Notes: generated from the letters alone by a model not told the origin. DNA of 64,000 nucleotides from FACHB-T130 sp042747725 (GCF_042747725.1 NZ_JBHZGO010000086.1:67663-131662), one strand, 5' to 3'; shown: positions 1 to 9,095, counted from the first letter of the stretch. Numbers and translations are program-made.

Positions 1-173
1 AAACCTAGTGATTTGACCGTGATTTCAGTGTTGAAATATACGACGCCGAAGCTTCCTACTATTTTAAGGACAACGTCTATTTAAGTCTGAAGTGCATCAC
101 TCGCTGATCTTCTTCCATAAAATATCTCACAAGGGGTTAGATAGTCAAGACATTTTCTCGGTCGATTGTTAAT

Positions 174-907
174 CAGGGTAAGCGCATCTCAAATGCTATT
201 GACAAGCGGGTTTAAAATCATCAAGTTGGGGTAGACAAGCAGCAAGAATCTTGAGCATAGAATTATTATCCATTGCGGCTCGATCGCGATTTTTGGCGGG
301 TACTACGCCCTTAAAGACTGTTCTCGATTTAGAGCATTGAGTGCAATTCGTCTTAATATCGCCAGGTTTTGTAGTGCATGACAATTACGAACACGGCAAT
401 CATCTTCGCGTGAAAGTAACGTCCATTGTCCAATGGAAACCATTCTCAATGCCCCAATGAAGGTAAATCGCTTGCCCCAGCTTGTGGGCATCGCTCTCCA
501 AGCTGGTTAGATAAAACTGTACCTCATGGGTGGTTTTGTTCCAAAGATGACGTACCCGCACCACCATAACAACAAATTTGCGTCCCGCCCAATCTTGTTG
601 GTTATGCAGGAGTGGTAGTTGAGAAACTGGGACGCACTCCTCTTGCCGCTTTTCAATGCGAGGATATCTACCTGCTTGTGGGCGCGGCTTCGTTGTACGC
701 GCAGGTCTTTTATCTCGCTAAAATAGCTCTGCATCCGCTCAGTCAATGCATTAACTGAGGCTACACTTACTGAATTTAAGTGGTGACGTGGTGTACCGGA
801 GTCTAAGCCTGATACCATGAGATAGCCCCTTCTTTCAGATTAATAGCCGTTCTCATTAGCCTAATACTTAGTATATTTAACACTCATATTTAGATGCGCT
901 TACCCTG
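174..907 (-). mobile_element. Decayed ISAs1-like insertion sequence
   Basis: The element is bounded by a perfect 16-bp terminal inverted repeat, CAGGGTAAGCGCATCT at 174-189 and its complement at 892-907. At 734 bp it is shorter than a typical intact ISAs1-family element (about 1.2-1.3 kb, from family knowledge), so internal sequence has been lost. The interior encodes pieces of an ISAs1/H-repeat type transposase on the minus strand. No clear target duplication is visible between the flanks, which suggests age or rearrangement. Confidence 0.7.
196..818 (-). pseudogene. ISAs1-family transposase remnant
   Basis: Minus-strand reading frames at about 420-600 give a stretch containing THEVQFYLTSLESDAHKLGQ and then HWGIENGFHWTMDVTF. 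The next piece, REDDCRVRNCHALQNLAILR, continues in a shifted frame. The HWGIEN block followed by D-x-RxRxxxAxxNxAxLRR is the C-terminal catalytic region of ISAs1/H-repeat transposases. At least one frameshift sits near 400, and the N-terminal region (about 507-818) is not recognisable as the usual DDE fold. The gene cannot make an intact transposase. Residual terminal repeats could still be mobilised by a transposase encoded elsewhere, which is inference. Confidence 0.65.
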
Positions 908-1039
908 GTATTTTTTGGGCAAAAGTGAAATCGAGTCATTGAAGTACGGTTGAATCTAGCAGTATTTATTTATTTAGTTTTTAAGAGTTAATTTTTATCA
1001 ATAAATTAAATTCTTTACCGACACTCTATGACTAACGAG

Positions 1040-1076
1040 GCATAACCCCAAAGGGGTAAATCCTTTGGGGTTATGC
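1040..1076 (-). terminator. Strong hairpin downstream of the DUF928 gene
   Basis: A perfect 15-bp stem (1040-1054 with 1062-1076) surrounds a 7-nt loop. A second 9-bp stem (1073-1081 with 1092-1100) overlaps its foot, so the two are mutually exclusive. The hairpin lies after the end of the minus-strand operon. No T-tract follows it on the minus strand, so it may be a 3' end stabiliser or weak terminator rather than a classic intrinsic terminator. Confidence 0.4.
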
Positions 1077-1134
1077 GGTAACCGCGAAGAATTACCGCAT
1101 AATCTGCGATCTAGGCAAAATTAGACTTGTTTGT

Positions 1135-2067
1135 TTACTGTTGTTGAGCGGTGCAGCAATCGATTACAGGTTCTTGAGCGATCGCTTCCAAGCCACCAGA
1201 GTTTAATAAACTTACCCAGTCAGCAGTCAGGGCAGCATCTTTTGGATTCGCAATGCGGAGTTCAGCAAGAGCAGTGAGGGCATCATGCCAGATTCCTTGT
1301 TTGGCATAAAGAACCACACGCTCCCGTGGGGTTGCTTTCTGTAACTGACTCTTCAAAGTGGCAGAAGGTGCAATCCGTTGAACGGAGCCTTCAACCAAGG
1401 GTGGAGCATCCGGATCGCAATCAATCATAAAAAACCAACGGTACATCTTGCCAACTTCTAGCGGCGCTACTGTAGCAGGAAGACGCACTTTGACTACACC
1501 AGGCTGCTTTTGGGATGCGATGAACTTGGTTTTATAGACATTGTTACCCTGGTCATCCTGTAGGATGAATTCCACAGGCAGGTCGGATGTGAGCGCATAA
1601 GGAACGTAATACCAGAAGGTAGGAGACTCAGCAGCCGTTAATGCCCAAACGGACTCAAAGGTTTTTAAGCCTGAGTTCCCAGATTGTCCTTCATTCAAAC
1701 TTCTCTCAGTGGCAGGCACCAAGGCAGTCAGAGGCTCCTCGCCTATCACTGCTGGACAGGTGCCACCACGGCTAGCACCTCCTCGCTGTCGTCCAGCGGG
1801 GGCGCTGCGGTCTGCGGGCGGTGGTGGCGCGTTGAACAGAAGGCTGCCGGGGCTACGGCTAGCACCGCCTCGCTGTCGTCCAGCGGGGGCGCTACGGTCT
1901 ACTGGCGGTGGTGGCGCAGTGGATACGGTTGAGACTTCTGGGAAGGCGGGTTTTACTGGGATTTGCGTCAAGCTGCCGATCAAAGTAACCAGGAAGAGGG
2001 TCGTCTGCCATCCAGCACGCTGGGCGATCGCTCTGGCAAGGATTATCTGATTAAAAGGTAACTTCAT
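1135..2067 (-). CDS. DUF928 domain protein with duplicated Arg/Gly/Pro-rich segment
   Basis: This 310-residue exported protein has an N-terminal hydrophobic segment (about residues 18-35) consistent with a signal peptide. A low-complexity region (about 50-105) contains two copies of APPPPxDRSAPAGRQRGGAS. The C-terminal part carries the DUF928 hallmarks: WYYVPYALTS, FxLQDDQGNNVY, LEVGKMYRWFFMIDCD. DUF928 is a cyanobacterial family without assigned function. The two low-complexity copies come from an in-frame 87-bp DNA duplication (start points 1771 and 1858). The gene is the last of an operon-like run with sigma factor, DUF1822 and CHAT-CHASE2 genes, only 32 bp from its upstream neighbour. An envelope or secretion role is inference. 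The ATG at 2065-2067 is the start. Confidence 0.75.
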   Translation of the reverse strand: MKLPFNQIILARAIAQRAGWQTTLFLVTLIGSLTQIPVKPAFPEVSTVSTAPPPPVDRSAPAGRQRGGASRSPGSLLFNAPPPPADRSAPAGRQRGGASRGGTCPAVIGEEPLTALVPATERSLNEGQSGNSGLKTFESVWALTAAESPTFWYYVPYALTSDLPVEFILQDDQGNNVYKTKFIASQKQPGVVKVRLPATVAPLEVGKMYRWFFMIDCDPDAPPLVEGSVQRIAPSATLKSQLQKATPRERVVLYAKQGIWHDALTALAELRIANPKDAALTADWVSLLNSGGLEAIAQEPVIDCCTAQQQ

Positions 2068-2099
2068 ATAGCTAGTCGAAGAAATTTTAATGTCAGTGA

Positions 2100-4472
2100 C
2101 TATCGTCTAGCTCGAAAGGTTGCATATACGGCTACGCTAGTGCTGGTCGCTACCAAGGCTAGGGCGGGTGGAACCAGCGGTACCCAACAACTGCTTTTTA
2201 CTAACAGTGCCAAGCATAAACCATACAACAAGATTTGGGCTGCGGCGATCGCTATCCCCAAGTGTAGCGGGGACTTGAGATAGCAGACGAACAATCCTCC
2301 CAGTAAAGACCAGCCCCAAATCCAAAAAACTTCGCCCCACTGAGGCCACACCCATAATAGCGATCGCCCATCTTTAACTGCACTAATCATTTGACTCACC
2401 ATTTGCGCTTGCACAAATACTCCCGGCATTTGCTTTTCAGACCACTGACCCTGACCGTAGGGTGTGAGCCAATAGTCATGAAAACTATTAGCGCTCGTGC
2501 CGATCAAAACAATGCGATCCTTGATTGAATTGGGATCGATCTGACCGTTGACGACTTCTTTGAGAGTCACTCGATCGGCAACATTTTCTGGGGAACGGTG
2601 GGAGCGATAATTCAGCAGCACTTGATGACCCCAGGCATCGGTTCCTTGGTAGCCACCTGTAAAGCTCTCCAAAGGCTTAAAAACCACCTTACCCAGCTGC
2701 AAGAACCCCTCTGAATTGATAGTCGGTACAATGCCTTCTGCCGCTAAGTAACGGAATGCCAATTGGGCGCTGAAAGCGTAGTAAGCCGTACAGGGTGAGG
2801 CGGGGTCTGGTTTCAGCGATAACAGATGGCGACGAACCACCCCATCTGAATCGACCATAAAATCGCTAAACCCTAAACGTTCTGTCGGGATTTCTGGCGG
2901 TGCTGGAATCCCCGGTTCACCCGCCTGGGGATCGCTGACTTTGCAAATACCAATTAAGCGATCGCTTTTGCGTAACCGACTGGCTAAATCTTTCTGACTA
3001 GGTAATGCCGGAAAATCTCGATAAATATCTAAGCCAATCGCTCGCGGTTTATACTGCTCTAGTTTCTGCAACAATTGATTCAGTGCCGGATCTGACAACG
3101 ACCCACGCCTTTGTTCTGGATTCTGAGCTTGAACATCTGCTTCAGTAATTGTGACCACCAAAAGGCGCGGATCTGGCTTTTCATCTGGTCGCAGCATCAC
3201 TATTTGGTCAAAAGCTTTTAATTCCATTGATTGCAGCATTCCCTGATGCCGCACCAGAGCGATCAATGATGTGACAGCCACGCTGGCAAGCAACGCTACC
3301 CGAAGTCGTCCCCGCCAGTTTTGAGATTGAGTCTGGGAGGTTCGGGAGGGGGATGGCAGAGGGGAATCGAGAATCGGCAATTCTTCTTTCCTTTTCCCGA
3401 CAACTCCTTGCCAAGTTGGTGGCAATACAGCCGGATTTTGGCAAACGATTGGCAACCAAGTCGCGCAAGGGAATTTAGCTTCTAGTCCTTGCAATCTTTC
3501 CCGTGCTTCCCGTACTGCTAAATAAAACGACTCACCACGAGCGAAGGCTTCTAGAAAAGACTTCAAAAATTCTTGTGCAACCTTATCCGGTACAGGCTCC
3601 CGCATCACAATAATTTGTGGAATCTGTAAAGAAGCCAAATTTTTTGCCAAACCCAACCCATCACAAGAGTTGAAAATAGCTATTTTTAATCCGCGTTCAA
3701 CCGCTTTTTTTAATGCATATTTTAGTTCTTCAATCGATAAGCTTTCTGTTTGATTAATATAAATTTGTCCCGTCTCACCATTCTTATGGCTTGAACTATG
3801 ACCTGCAAAAAATAAAATATCCCAGCCTTGTTTCCAAAGCTGTTCGGTTAATTCTTCCCGTTGTGGCTCTACCAGAAATCTGAGTTCCGCGTCGGGTAAT
3901 TGCTCTAATAAAATGCGATCGGCTTGGGTATTAATTCCCGCACTATTCCCCAAAATTGCTAAAATTCTCACCTTCTCGATAGGCGATGAGAGTTGTTCTA
4001 CACGTTCGTAGACTGGGGCGCTTAAGGCGATTTCTGCTTTTGGATAGCGATCGCATAATTCCCAAAGATGCCAAGGTAATTTCCGTAGCTGAACGTCTTC
4101 GGTTTGGATAATGAACCGAATTTCATCGGTAGGGACTAATTGTTCTAGTAGTTTTTCTCGAATTGCCCGAAACGGTTCCGAATTCAGCCAAAGATTCAAG
4201 CGATCGCGCAATACATTAGCTGCCAAACTACAGTCATCAATCTTGGCAACATTAGTCGATTGTCTGGTTTTTGCTTCTAGTCTATATTGCGCTCCCAAGC
4301 GACGATAAGCGGTTGTCCAGATGGTGTAGTGTTGGGGAATTTCTGGGGCTGGAGGTAACATTCCGACGATTTCTATGGAAGGTCGTTCGCTATCATTCCC
4401 AATCTGTAATGTGACTTGGAAACCATCTTCAAAAGAACCACTCCATAGCTTAATAACAACTAATTTAACCAT
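2100..4472 (-). CDS. CHAT-CHASE2 membrane protein
   Basis: I chose the ATG at residue 11 of the longest frame (790 residues), which gives the usual MVKLVVIKLW opening of cyanobacterial CHAT proteins. The N-terminal half is a CHAT (separase/caspase-like) peptidase domain. The catalytic His sits in FFAGHSS (about residue 226) and the Cys in FNSCDGLG (about 270), so both are intact. A transmembrane segment near residue 400 precedes a CHASE2 extracytoplasmic sensor domain (about 425-690). Three C-terminal transmembrane helices complete the CHASE2 architecture. The layout suggests that an external signal controls a cytoplasmic protease-like domain; substrate and signal are unknown. Gaps of 32 bp to DUF928 and 113 bp to DUF1822, all on the same strand, support co-transcription. 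Confidence 0.85.
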   Translation of the reverse strand: MVKLVVIKLWSGSFEDGFQVTLQIGNDSERPSIEIVGMLPPAPEIPQHYTIWTTAYRRLGAQYRLEAKTRQSTNVAKIDDCSLAANVLRDRLNLWLNSEPFRAIREKLLEQLVPTDEIRFIIQTEDVQLRKLPWHLWELCDRYPKAEIALSAPVYERVEQLSSPIEKVRILAILGNSAGINTQADRILLEQLPDAELRFLVEPQREELTEQLWKQGWDILFFAGHSSSHKNGETGQIYINQTESLSIEELKYALKKAVERGLKIAIFNSCDGLGLAKNLASLQIPQIIVMREPVPDKVAQEFLKSFLEAFARGESFYLAVREARERLQGLEAKFPCATWLPIVCQNPAVLPPTWQGVVGKRKEELPILDSPLPSPSRTSQTQSQNWRGRLRVALLASVAVTSLIALVRHQGMLQSMELKAFDQIVMLRPDEKPDPRLLVVTITEADVQAQNPEQRRGSLSDPALNQLLQKLEQYKPRAIGLDIYRDFPALPSQKDLASRLRKSDRLIGICKVSDPQAGEPGIPAPPEIPTERLGFSDFMVDSDGVVRRHLLSLKPDPASPCTAYYAFSAQLAFRYLAAEGIVPTINSEGFLQLGKVVFKPLESFTGGYQGTDAWGHQVLLNYRSHRSPENVADRVTLKEVVNGQIDPNSIKDRIVLIGTSANSFHDYWLTPYGQGQWSEKQMPGVFVQAQMVSQMISAVKDGRSLLWVWPQWGEVFWIWGWSLLGGLFVCYLKSPLHLGIAIAAAQILLYGLCLALLVKSSCWVPLVPPALALVATSTSVAVYATFRARR

Positions 4473-4585
4473 TTTGACAGTAGGACGATTAGTTTTCAGC
4501 AATTAAATGTATGATGCATTTCCAGATAAATGGAAAAATCAATCTTGCATTATTACAAGAGATGCAGCAAGTTTACAAATAATCG

Positions 4586-5578
4586 CTAAATAACAAAGTC
4601 TTCTTGAATGCTGGCATTCCCCAAAGCGACTCTAACGCTAAACTGTTCTCCAGGGGAACCACTGAACTCTAATTGAATGTAATCATCTGCATTTCTGGAC
4701 TCGGCTTCTAGAAAATTAGAGCCATCATTGAGTACAATCAATTTGAGGGAAGGTGGCAGATAAGTTTGACTGCCAGTAGGATGCACCTGAAGAAGAATAT
4801 TCGTTTTCTCCTCAGATTCTGGATTGATTTCAACAACTAAAGCAACAGAAAGGTCGGCAATCTCTATCCCTAAGTCTATCAATTTCGCTTTGCGAACGGC
4901 AGCTTCTGGCTGTTCCAAACTGGGAGCAACTACATCGCCTCTAAAACTAAAGGCTAGATTTGATGCAGGCGTTAACAAAGTTTCAACTGTTTGCCAACCG
5001 GCTTCAAAAACATTGTTGAACCATTGGCTCAAGTTCGCTTGAGTTCTGCTGAAAGAACGGTTGAGGGACGATGCAGGCGCTACTGTAGCAGGATGCATCA
5101 GTTGCTGCAAGCGATCGATTAAATCTTCAGGCGATCGCAATTGGCTGATAGGCAACTCTGAGGTAGCGATGCTTGGGGTAAATCCCAACACACTTGCTTC
5201 CCGCAGCGATTCATCGATTTGAACCATCACATAGCCAATCCGGTCTGACCAAACTTCGGGGGGAATGTGGCAGATTTGTTCTGTGCTTCTCAAAGGACGA
5301 CATTCTAATCGACCGATTCCCGGCACTTCCAGGTCAGCGACATCAGAACATAAGCGCACGATGGGATTCCAGCTGTCACTGGCTGCAAGATTGGTGGGAA
5401 TCCCCATCATCTGCAAGTAATCATTCACCACAAAGACAGATAGGGTATTCAACAGAACTTGCTCTGCTTTGTGTGGTGTCGGCTGCTGAGTGGCAAACTG
5501 CTGTGCTAGCCTGCGTGCGGCTTGGGTAATCGGCAACGGTAGGGCAAAATCTTCTAGCTCATGGGTATTGTAAGTCAT
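4586..5578 (-). CDS. DUF1822 family protein
   Basis: This 330-residue protein matches the cyanobacterial DUF1822 family by its opening (FALPLPITQAARRLAQQFAT), the VLLNTLSVFVVNDYLQMMGI block and the LGFTPSI segment. I see no signal peptide or membrane helix, so it is probably cytoplasmic. The C-terminal part (LVVEINPESEEKTNILLQVH, ending in a beta-rich VRVALGN region) resembles a small beta-sandwich, which is inference. The start at 5578 has a good ribosome binding site, AAAGGAGCTT. It lies 19 bp after the sigma-factor gene and precedes CHAT-CHASE2. DUF1822 genes often sit beside sigma-like and CHAT-CHASE2 genes in cyanobacteria, as far as I recall. Its function is unknown. Confidence 0.75.
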   Translation of the reverse strand: MTYNTHELEDFALPLPITQAARRLAQQFATQQPTPHKAEQVLLNTLSVFVVNDYLQMMGIPTNLAASDSWNPIVRLCSDVADLEVPGIGRLECRPLRSTEQICHIPPEVWSDRIGYVMVQIDESLREASVLGFTPSIATSELPISQLRSPEDLIDRLQQLMHPATVAPASSLNRSFSRTQANLSQWFNNVFEAGWQTVETLLTPASNLAFSFRGDVVAPSLEQPEAAVRKAKLIDLGIEIADLSVALVVEINPESEEKTNILLQVHPTGSQTYLPPSLKLIVLNDGSNFLEAESRNADDYIQLEFSGSPGEQFSVRVALGNASIQEDFVI

Positions 5579-5597
5579 AGTTGGGAAGCTCCTTTAT

Positions 5598-6248
5598 TTA
5601 TAGATATCCCTCCGATTCACCAAATTTACGCAAGCGAGAGATACATTGACGCTGATAAAAACTGCTCAATGTGGAAATGGGGAGGTTAAATTCCGCTGAA
5701 AGCTCTTTCCAACTGGCTTCTGGGGGTAAGCGTCGCAAAATCAACACTTGGGCATTCACTTCTGGACGACCGGCAATGTGCGTGCGGCACAACTCACCTT
5801 GAGGATCTGCTTCCACCCATTTTCTGATGTCGTCCAATAAGGGGGGAACATCCGGAGTTGCTTCCAGATTATCCACCGGGTCAGTAGTTTCACCGATATC
5901 GCCCGACTTTGACCTTTTCGCTTGACCCGTAACGGTTCTCGATTCTTGCTTTTTAGCATCAATGTAGAAATCTTGAAGCCGCCGTTTCAGGTAAGTATTC
6001 AGCCAGGTGATGACACTGCTGCGACTGGGGTCATAAGCTTCGCCGGTATTCCCTTCACAGATATTTTGGCAGAAATACACCCAGGTCTGTTGCAGTGCAT
6101 CTTCATAGTAAGGGGTATATTCTTTCCAAAGCTTGTGTGAGATTAAACGAATCACCCTGGTTAAGTTTTTCTGGCGCTGGGCACTTCCAGGCGGGTGCAT
6201 ACAGGCTTCCTTCACCAGATAGCGCAGCTTTGACTCCAGTCCATCCAT
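5598..6248 (-). CDS. Sigma-70-like (ECF-type) RNA polymerase factor
   Basis: This 216-residue protein has a region-2-like helix bundle (YEDALQQTWVYFCQNI, then SVITWLNTYLKRRLQDFYI) and a region-4-like helix-turn-helix at the C-terminus (WKELSAEFNLPISTLSSFYQ followed by RLRKFGE). The middle is an acidic, proline-containing linker. It looks like the divergent ECF-like sigma factors found beside DUF1822 and CHASE2 genes in cyanobacteria. I took the ATG at 6246-6248; a TTG 12 codons upstream is possible. It is the first gene of the minus-strand cluster, so it may control its own operon, which is inference. I see no anti-sigma gene next to it; the CHASE2 protein could provide the signal input. Confidence 0.75.
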   Translation of the reverse strand: MDGLESKLRYLVKEACMHPPGSAQRQKNLTRVIRLISHKLWKEYTPYYEDALQQTWVYFCQNICEGNTGEAYDPSRSSVITWLNTYLKRRLQDFYIDAKKQESRTVTGQAKRSKSGDIGETTDPVDNLEATPDVPPLLDDIRKWVEADPQGELCRTHIAGRPEVNAQVLILRRLPPEASWKELSAEFNLPISTLSSFYQRQCISRLRKFGESEGYL

Positions 6249-6570
6249 AATTTGCGATCGCCCCTTCGGTTGATATAGCGCCAATTTTGTCTGGAAGCGT
6301 ATCTATTTAAGATAACTTTCCCCTTGATGTCTACTACATACAGTTAGAAATTACGGATTTTCGATTGCTGATGAGTGAGGATTCCGGCAGATGGCAAGGA
6401 AGAACTAGGCGCGTAATTGTGCGTTCTTCAAGGATAGCGATCGCTCTGGTTGAAAGTAAATAGCTCTGCTGTCGCACGATTGAGTGACACTCAAATGAAG
6501 CGATGGCGCTAGCTGTGTTTCACCGCCAACAGCAATTGCCAACGAGCTTTGAACAACATTTATCTATAGT

Positions 6571-6663
6571 CGGGACTTACGCAAAGCTTATTACATATAG
6601 CGTTTTGTAGGGGCAATCCCCCTGTGGTTGCCCTCAGATGTCGCGCAAGTTGCGTAAGTCCTG
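6571..6663 (+). repeat. 92-bp palindromic MITE, copy A
   Basis: The ends read CGGGACTTACGC and GCGTAAGTCCTG, inverted copies of the family terminus CAGGACTTACGC with one change. It lies in the region between the sigma-factor cluster and the RTX genes. The family has five other copies in this window (9180, 27193, 30563, 48439, 52396). The target duplication is less clear here (TAGT/TATA), so this is probably an older insertion. Confidence 0.8.
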
Positions 6664-6755
6664 TATAGCGCCAAAGCCGGAAAGCCTGTCTTAGAAGGAT
6701 TTTCGTTTCCTCGCTCCTTCTTGAGTTAATTCACAACCACCCATATTTGCCAATT

Positions 6756-7065
6756 TTATGTAAACGTTTGTAACGACTTGCATAATTGGCTCCGTTGCGG
6801 CTGACAAGTGCATAGAGGTGAACAAAATGCAACGGGGAGATAAAACAACCCAACTTCTGGTTTCCCAAGCATCATCACCAGCGAGGCAAAGACAACGACC
6901 AACGATGTCCGAAAGCTCTCTAGAAGTGCAAAGGCGAACAATAACATTTCCTGAGAATACAAACCTTTCGGACATCACTCACCACCAATCAACCGATTCA
7001 AGCGATTGATTGATGACAACACACCAACAAACACCAATTCTCATCATCACTAAAGAGCAAAGATT
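6756..7065 (+). promoter_or_regulatory. Promoter motif and structured leader of RTX gene 1
   Basis: A promoter-like block, ATGTAAACGTTTGTAACGAC followed by TTGCATAAT, lies at 6758-6787, about 280 bp before the ATG. The same block recurs at 8041, 9545 and 10263. The long leader contains two hairpins. One is a perfect 12-bp stem (6904-6915 with 6965-6976) and the other pairs CAATCAA (6986) with TTGATTG (7006). Both recur in the second RTX leader. No strong ribosome binding site precedes the ATG (AAAGAGCAAAG only). RNA-level control is inference. Confidence 0.5.
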
Positions 7066-7767
7066 ATGGCGATTATCAACGGCACCATTTACAACGACAC
7101 ACTCTACGGCACTGCCTACAATGATTCCATCTACGCCAAAGAAGGGAACGACACGGTTTACGCTGGAGCTGGCGATGACTACATAGATGGCTGGAATGGC
7201 AACGACAGCCTCTATGGTCAAGATGGCAATGACAGCATCCTCGGCTACTACGGTGACGACTACATCAATGGCGGCAACGGCAACGACTACCTGTATGGCG
7301 AAGCAGGCAACGATACTCTAGATGGCTGGTATGGCAATGACTACCTCTCCGGTGGCGCAGGCAACGACACCCTGCTGGGCTACTATGGCGACGACAGCCT
7401 GAATGGCGGCGCTGGCAGTGACAAGCTGTATGGCGAAGCCGGTAAGGATTACCTGAATGGCTATGGCGGCACGGCTTATGAATACGACACCCTGAGTGGT
7501 GGCAGCGAAGGTGACACCTTCGTGCTGGGTACCGCTAGTGGTGCTTCCTACCTGGGTGCTGGCTACGCAACCATCACTGACTTCAAGTGGAATGAGGGCG
7601 ACAAGATTCAGGTTAAGGGCAGCTACGCTGACTACACCCTGAACAAGAGCTATAACTTCGGAGGCACCACGGCGCTGGATACAGCAATCTATAAGGGCAG
7701 TGACTTGATTGGGGTGGTTCAGGATACCACCAATGTCTACGCTTCTCTTGACTTTGTGAGCGTCTAG
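7066..7767 (+). CDS. Small RTX (hemolysin-type calcium-binding repeat) protein 1
   Basis: This 233-residue protein is mostly nonapeptide repeats of the GGxGxDxLx type: GNDTVYAGAGDDYIDG, GNDYLYGEAGNDTLDG, GDDSLNGGAGSDKLYG and others (residues 20-140). Each turn binds calcium in known RTX proteins. The remaining about 90 residues (TFVLGTASG to SLDFVSV) match the beta-rich C-terminal cap usual after RTX repeats, which carries the type I secretion signal in known members. There is no N-terminal signal peptide. There are no catalytic domains, so a structural, adhesive or sheath role is inferred. The HlyB/HlyD exporter downstream is the probable secretion route. A paralogue lies at 8343. Confidence 0.9.
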   Translation: MAIINGTIYNDTLYGTAYNDSIYAKEGNDTVYAGAGDDYIDGWNGNDSLYGQDGNDSILGYYGDDYINGGNGNDYLYGEAGNDTLDGWYGNDYLSGGAGNDTLLGYYGDDSLNGGAGSDKLYGEAGKDYLNGYGGTAYEYDTLSGGSEGDTFVLGTASGASYLGAGYATITDFKWNEGDKIQVKGSYADYTLNKSYNFGGTTALDTAIYKGSDLIGVVQDTTNVYASLDFVSV

Positions 7768-7806
7768 GTTGACGAATCGGAATAACTTGACTCTATAACT
7801 TCAATA

Positions 7807-7850
7807 CCCCTGAGAAATGCCTAAATTTCTCAGGGGCTTGTTTATTTTCT
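7807..7850 (+). terminator. Rho-independent terminator of RTX gene 1
   Basis: CCCCTGAGAAAT at 7807-7818 pairs with ATTTCTCAGGGG at 7825-7836, and CTTGTTTATTTTCT follows. It lies 40 bp after the stop codon. The same terminator follows RTX gene 2. Confidence 0.85.
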
Positions 7851-8040
7851 GCTGAAGCAATGACTACCCCTAGCTGAACTGTATGGTTGCAAAGGTTTAG
7901 TGGATTTACGCTCGGTATCTGACTCAAGGGGCGAAGATTCTTTAGCAATGCTTCAGCTTAGTAGTCGTAGATGCTCAATGCAGCCCAATAGACTCAGCAG
8001 CACCCATTAAAAATCGACTTTTCCAGCTTTTGCCGAGTTT

Positions 8041-8342
8041 ATGTAAACGTTTGTAACGACTTGCATAAATGGCTCCGTTAGGGCTGACAAGTGCATAGAG
8101 GTGAACAAAATGCAACGGGGAAATAACAAATTCAACTTTTAGTTTCCCAAGCTACATTACCAGCCTTTAGCACAGAGCCAGCGATGTCCCAAAGATTAAC
8201 ATCAAGTGTAACCGCGAATTACATTTCTCTTAAATACAAACCTTTCGGACATCACTTACCATCAATCAACTGATTCAAGCGATTGATTGATGACAACACA
8301 CCAACAAACACCAATTCTCATCATTACTAAAGAGCAAAGATT
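8041..8342 (+). promoter_or_regulatory. Promoter motif and structured leader of RTX gene 2
   Basis: The promoter-like block at 8041-8070 is the duplicate of that at 6758, and the following CTGACAAGTGCATAGAGG is also conserved. In the leader, the hairpin formed by CATCAATCAA (8260-8269) and TTGATTGATG (8283-8292) is a perfect 10-bp stem, longer than in copy 1. The upstream 12-bp hairpin is kept with one mismatch. The rest of the intergenic stretch from 7851 shows no gene. Confidence 0.5.
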
Positions 8343-9095
8343 ATGGCGATTATCAACGGCACCGCTTACAACGACAACAACACCTTCAACGGCCCCCCTT
8401 TCTTTCCTTTCAACTACCACGGTCAGCTCAACGGCACTGCCTACAATGATTCGATCTATGCTGGAGCCGGTGACGATATTGTGAAAGCTGGCGCAGGCGA
8501 TGACTATGTAGATGGTTGGACTGGCAACGACAGCCTCTATGGTGAAGATGGCAACGACTCTCTGTTGGGCTGGACTGGCGATGACTACATTAATGGCGGC
8601 AACGGCAACGATTACCTGTACGGGGAAGATGGCAACGACACCCTAGATGGCTGGCATGGCAATGACTACCTCTCCGGTGGCGCAGGCAACGACACCCTGC
8701 TGGGCTACTATGGCGACGACAGCCTGAATGGCGGCGCTGGCAGTGACAAGCTGTATGGCGAAGCCGGTAAGGATTACCTGAATGGCTATGGCGGCACGGC
8801 TTATGAATACGACACCTTGAGTGGCGGCAGCGAGGGTGACACCTTCGTGCTGGGTACCGCTTACGGTGGTGTCTCCTATCTGGGTGCTGGTTACGCAACT
8901 ATCACGGACTTCTACTGGGGTGAGGGCGACAAGATTCAGGTGAAGGGCAGCTATGCTGACTACACCCTGAACAAGAGTTATAGCTTCGGCGGTACCTCGG
9001 CGCTGGATACGGCAATCTATAAGGGCAATGACTTGATTGCGGTGGTTCAGGATACCACCAATGTCTACGCTTCTCTTGACTTTGTGAGCGTCTAG
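8343..9095 (+). CDS. Small RTX calcium-binding repeat protein 2
   Basis: This 250-residue paralogue of the 7066 gene opens with the same MAIINGT start. An extra Pro/Phe-rich segment (NTFNGPPFFPFNYHGQ, residues 12-27) has no counterpart in the first copy. RTX repeats follow (about residues 40-155), then the same beta-rich cap ending SLDFVSV. Differences are concentrated in the N-terminal third. Leader, terminator and coding sequence arose by duplication. Like its twin it has no signal peptide and no enzyme domain and should leave by the type I exporter nearby. Two near-identical cargo genes suggest a dosage need or antigenic or adhesive variation, which is inference. Confidence 0.9.
   Translation: MAIINGTAYNDNNTFNGPPFFPFNYHGQLNGTAYNDSIYAGAGDDIVKAGAGDDYVDGWTGNDSLYGEDGNDSLLGWTGDDYINGGNGNDYLYGEDGNDTLDGWHGNDYLSGGAGNDTLLGYYGDDSLNGGAGSDKLYGEAGKDYLNGYGGTAYEYDTLSGGSEGDTFVLGTAYGGVSYLGAGYATITDFYWGEGDKIQVKGSYADYTLNKSYSFGGTSALDTAIYKGNDLIAVVQDTTNVYASLDFVSV

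Noticed and set aside
1684..2050. Plus-strand frames opposite the DUF928 gene
   Set aside because: They arise from the GC-rich duplicated segment on the other strand and lack start signals or recognisable domains.
8590..8898. 102-residue minus-strand frame rich in His, Arg and Cys
   Set aside because: It is the antisense shadow of the RTX repeats; the periodic composition comes from the nonapeptide code on the plus strand.
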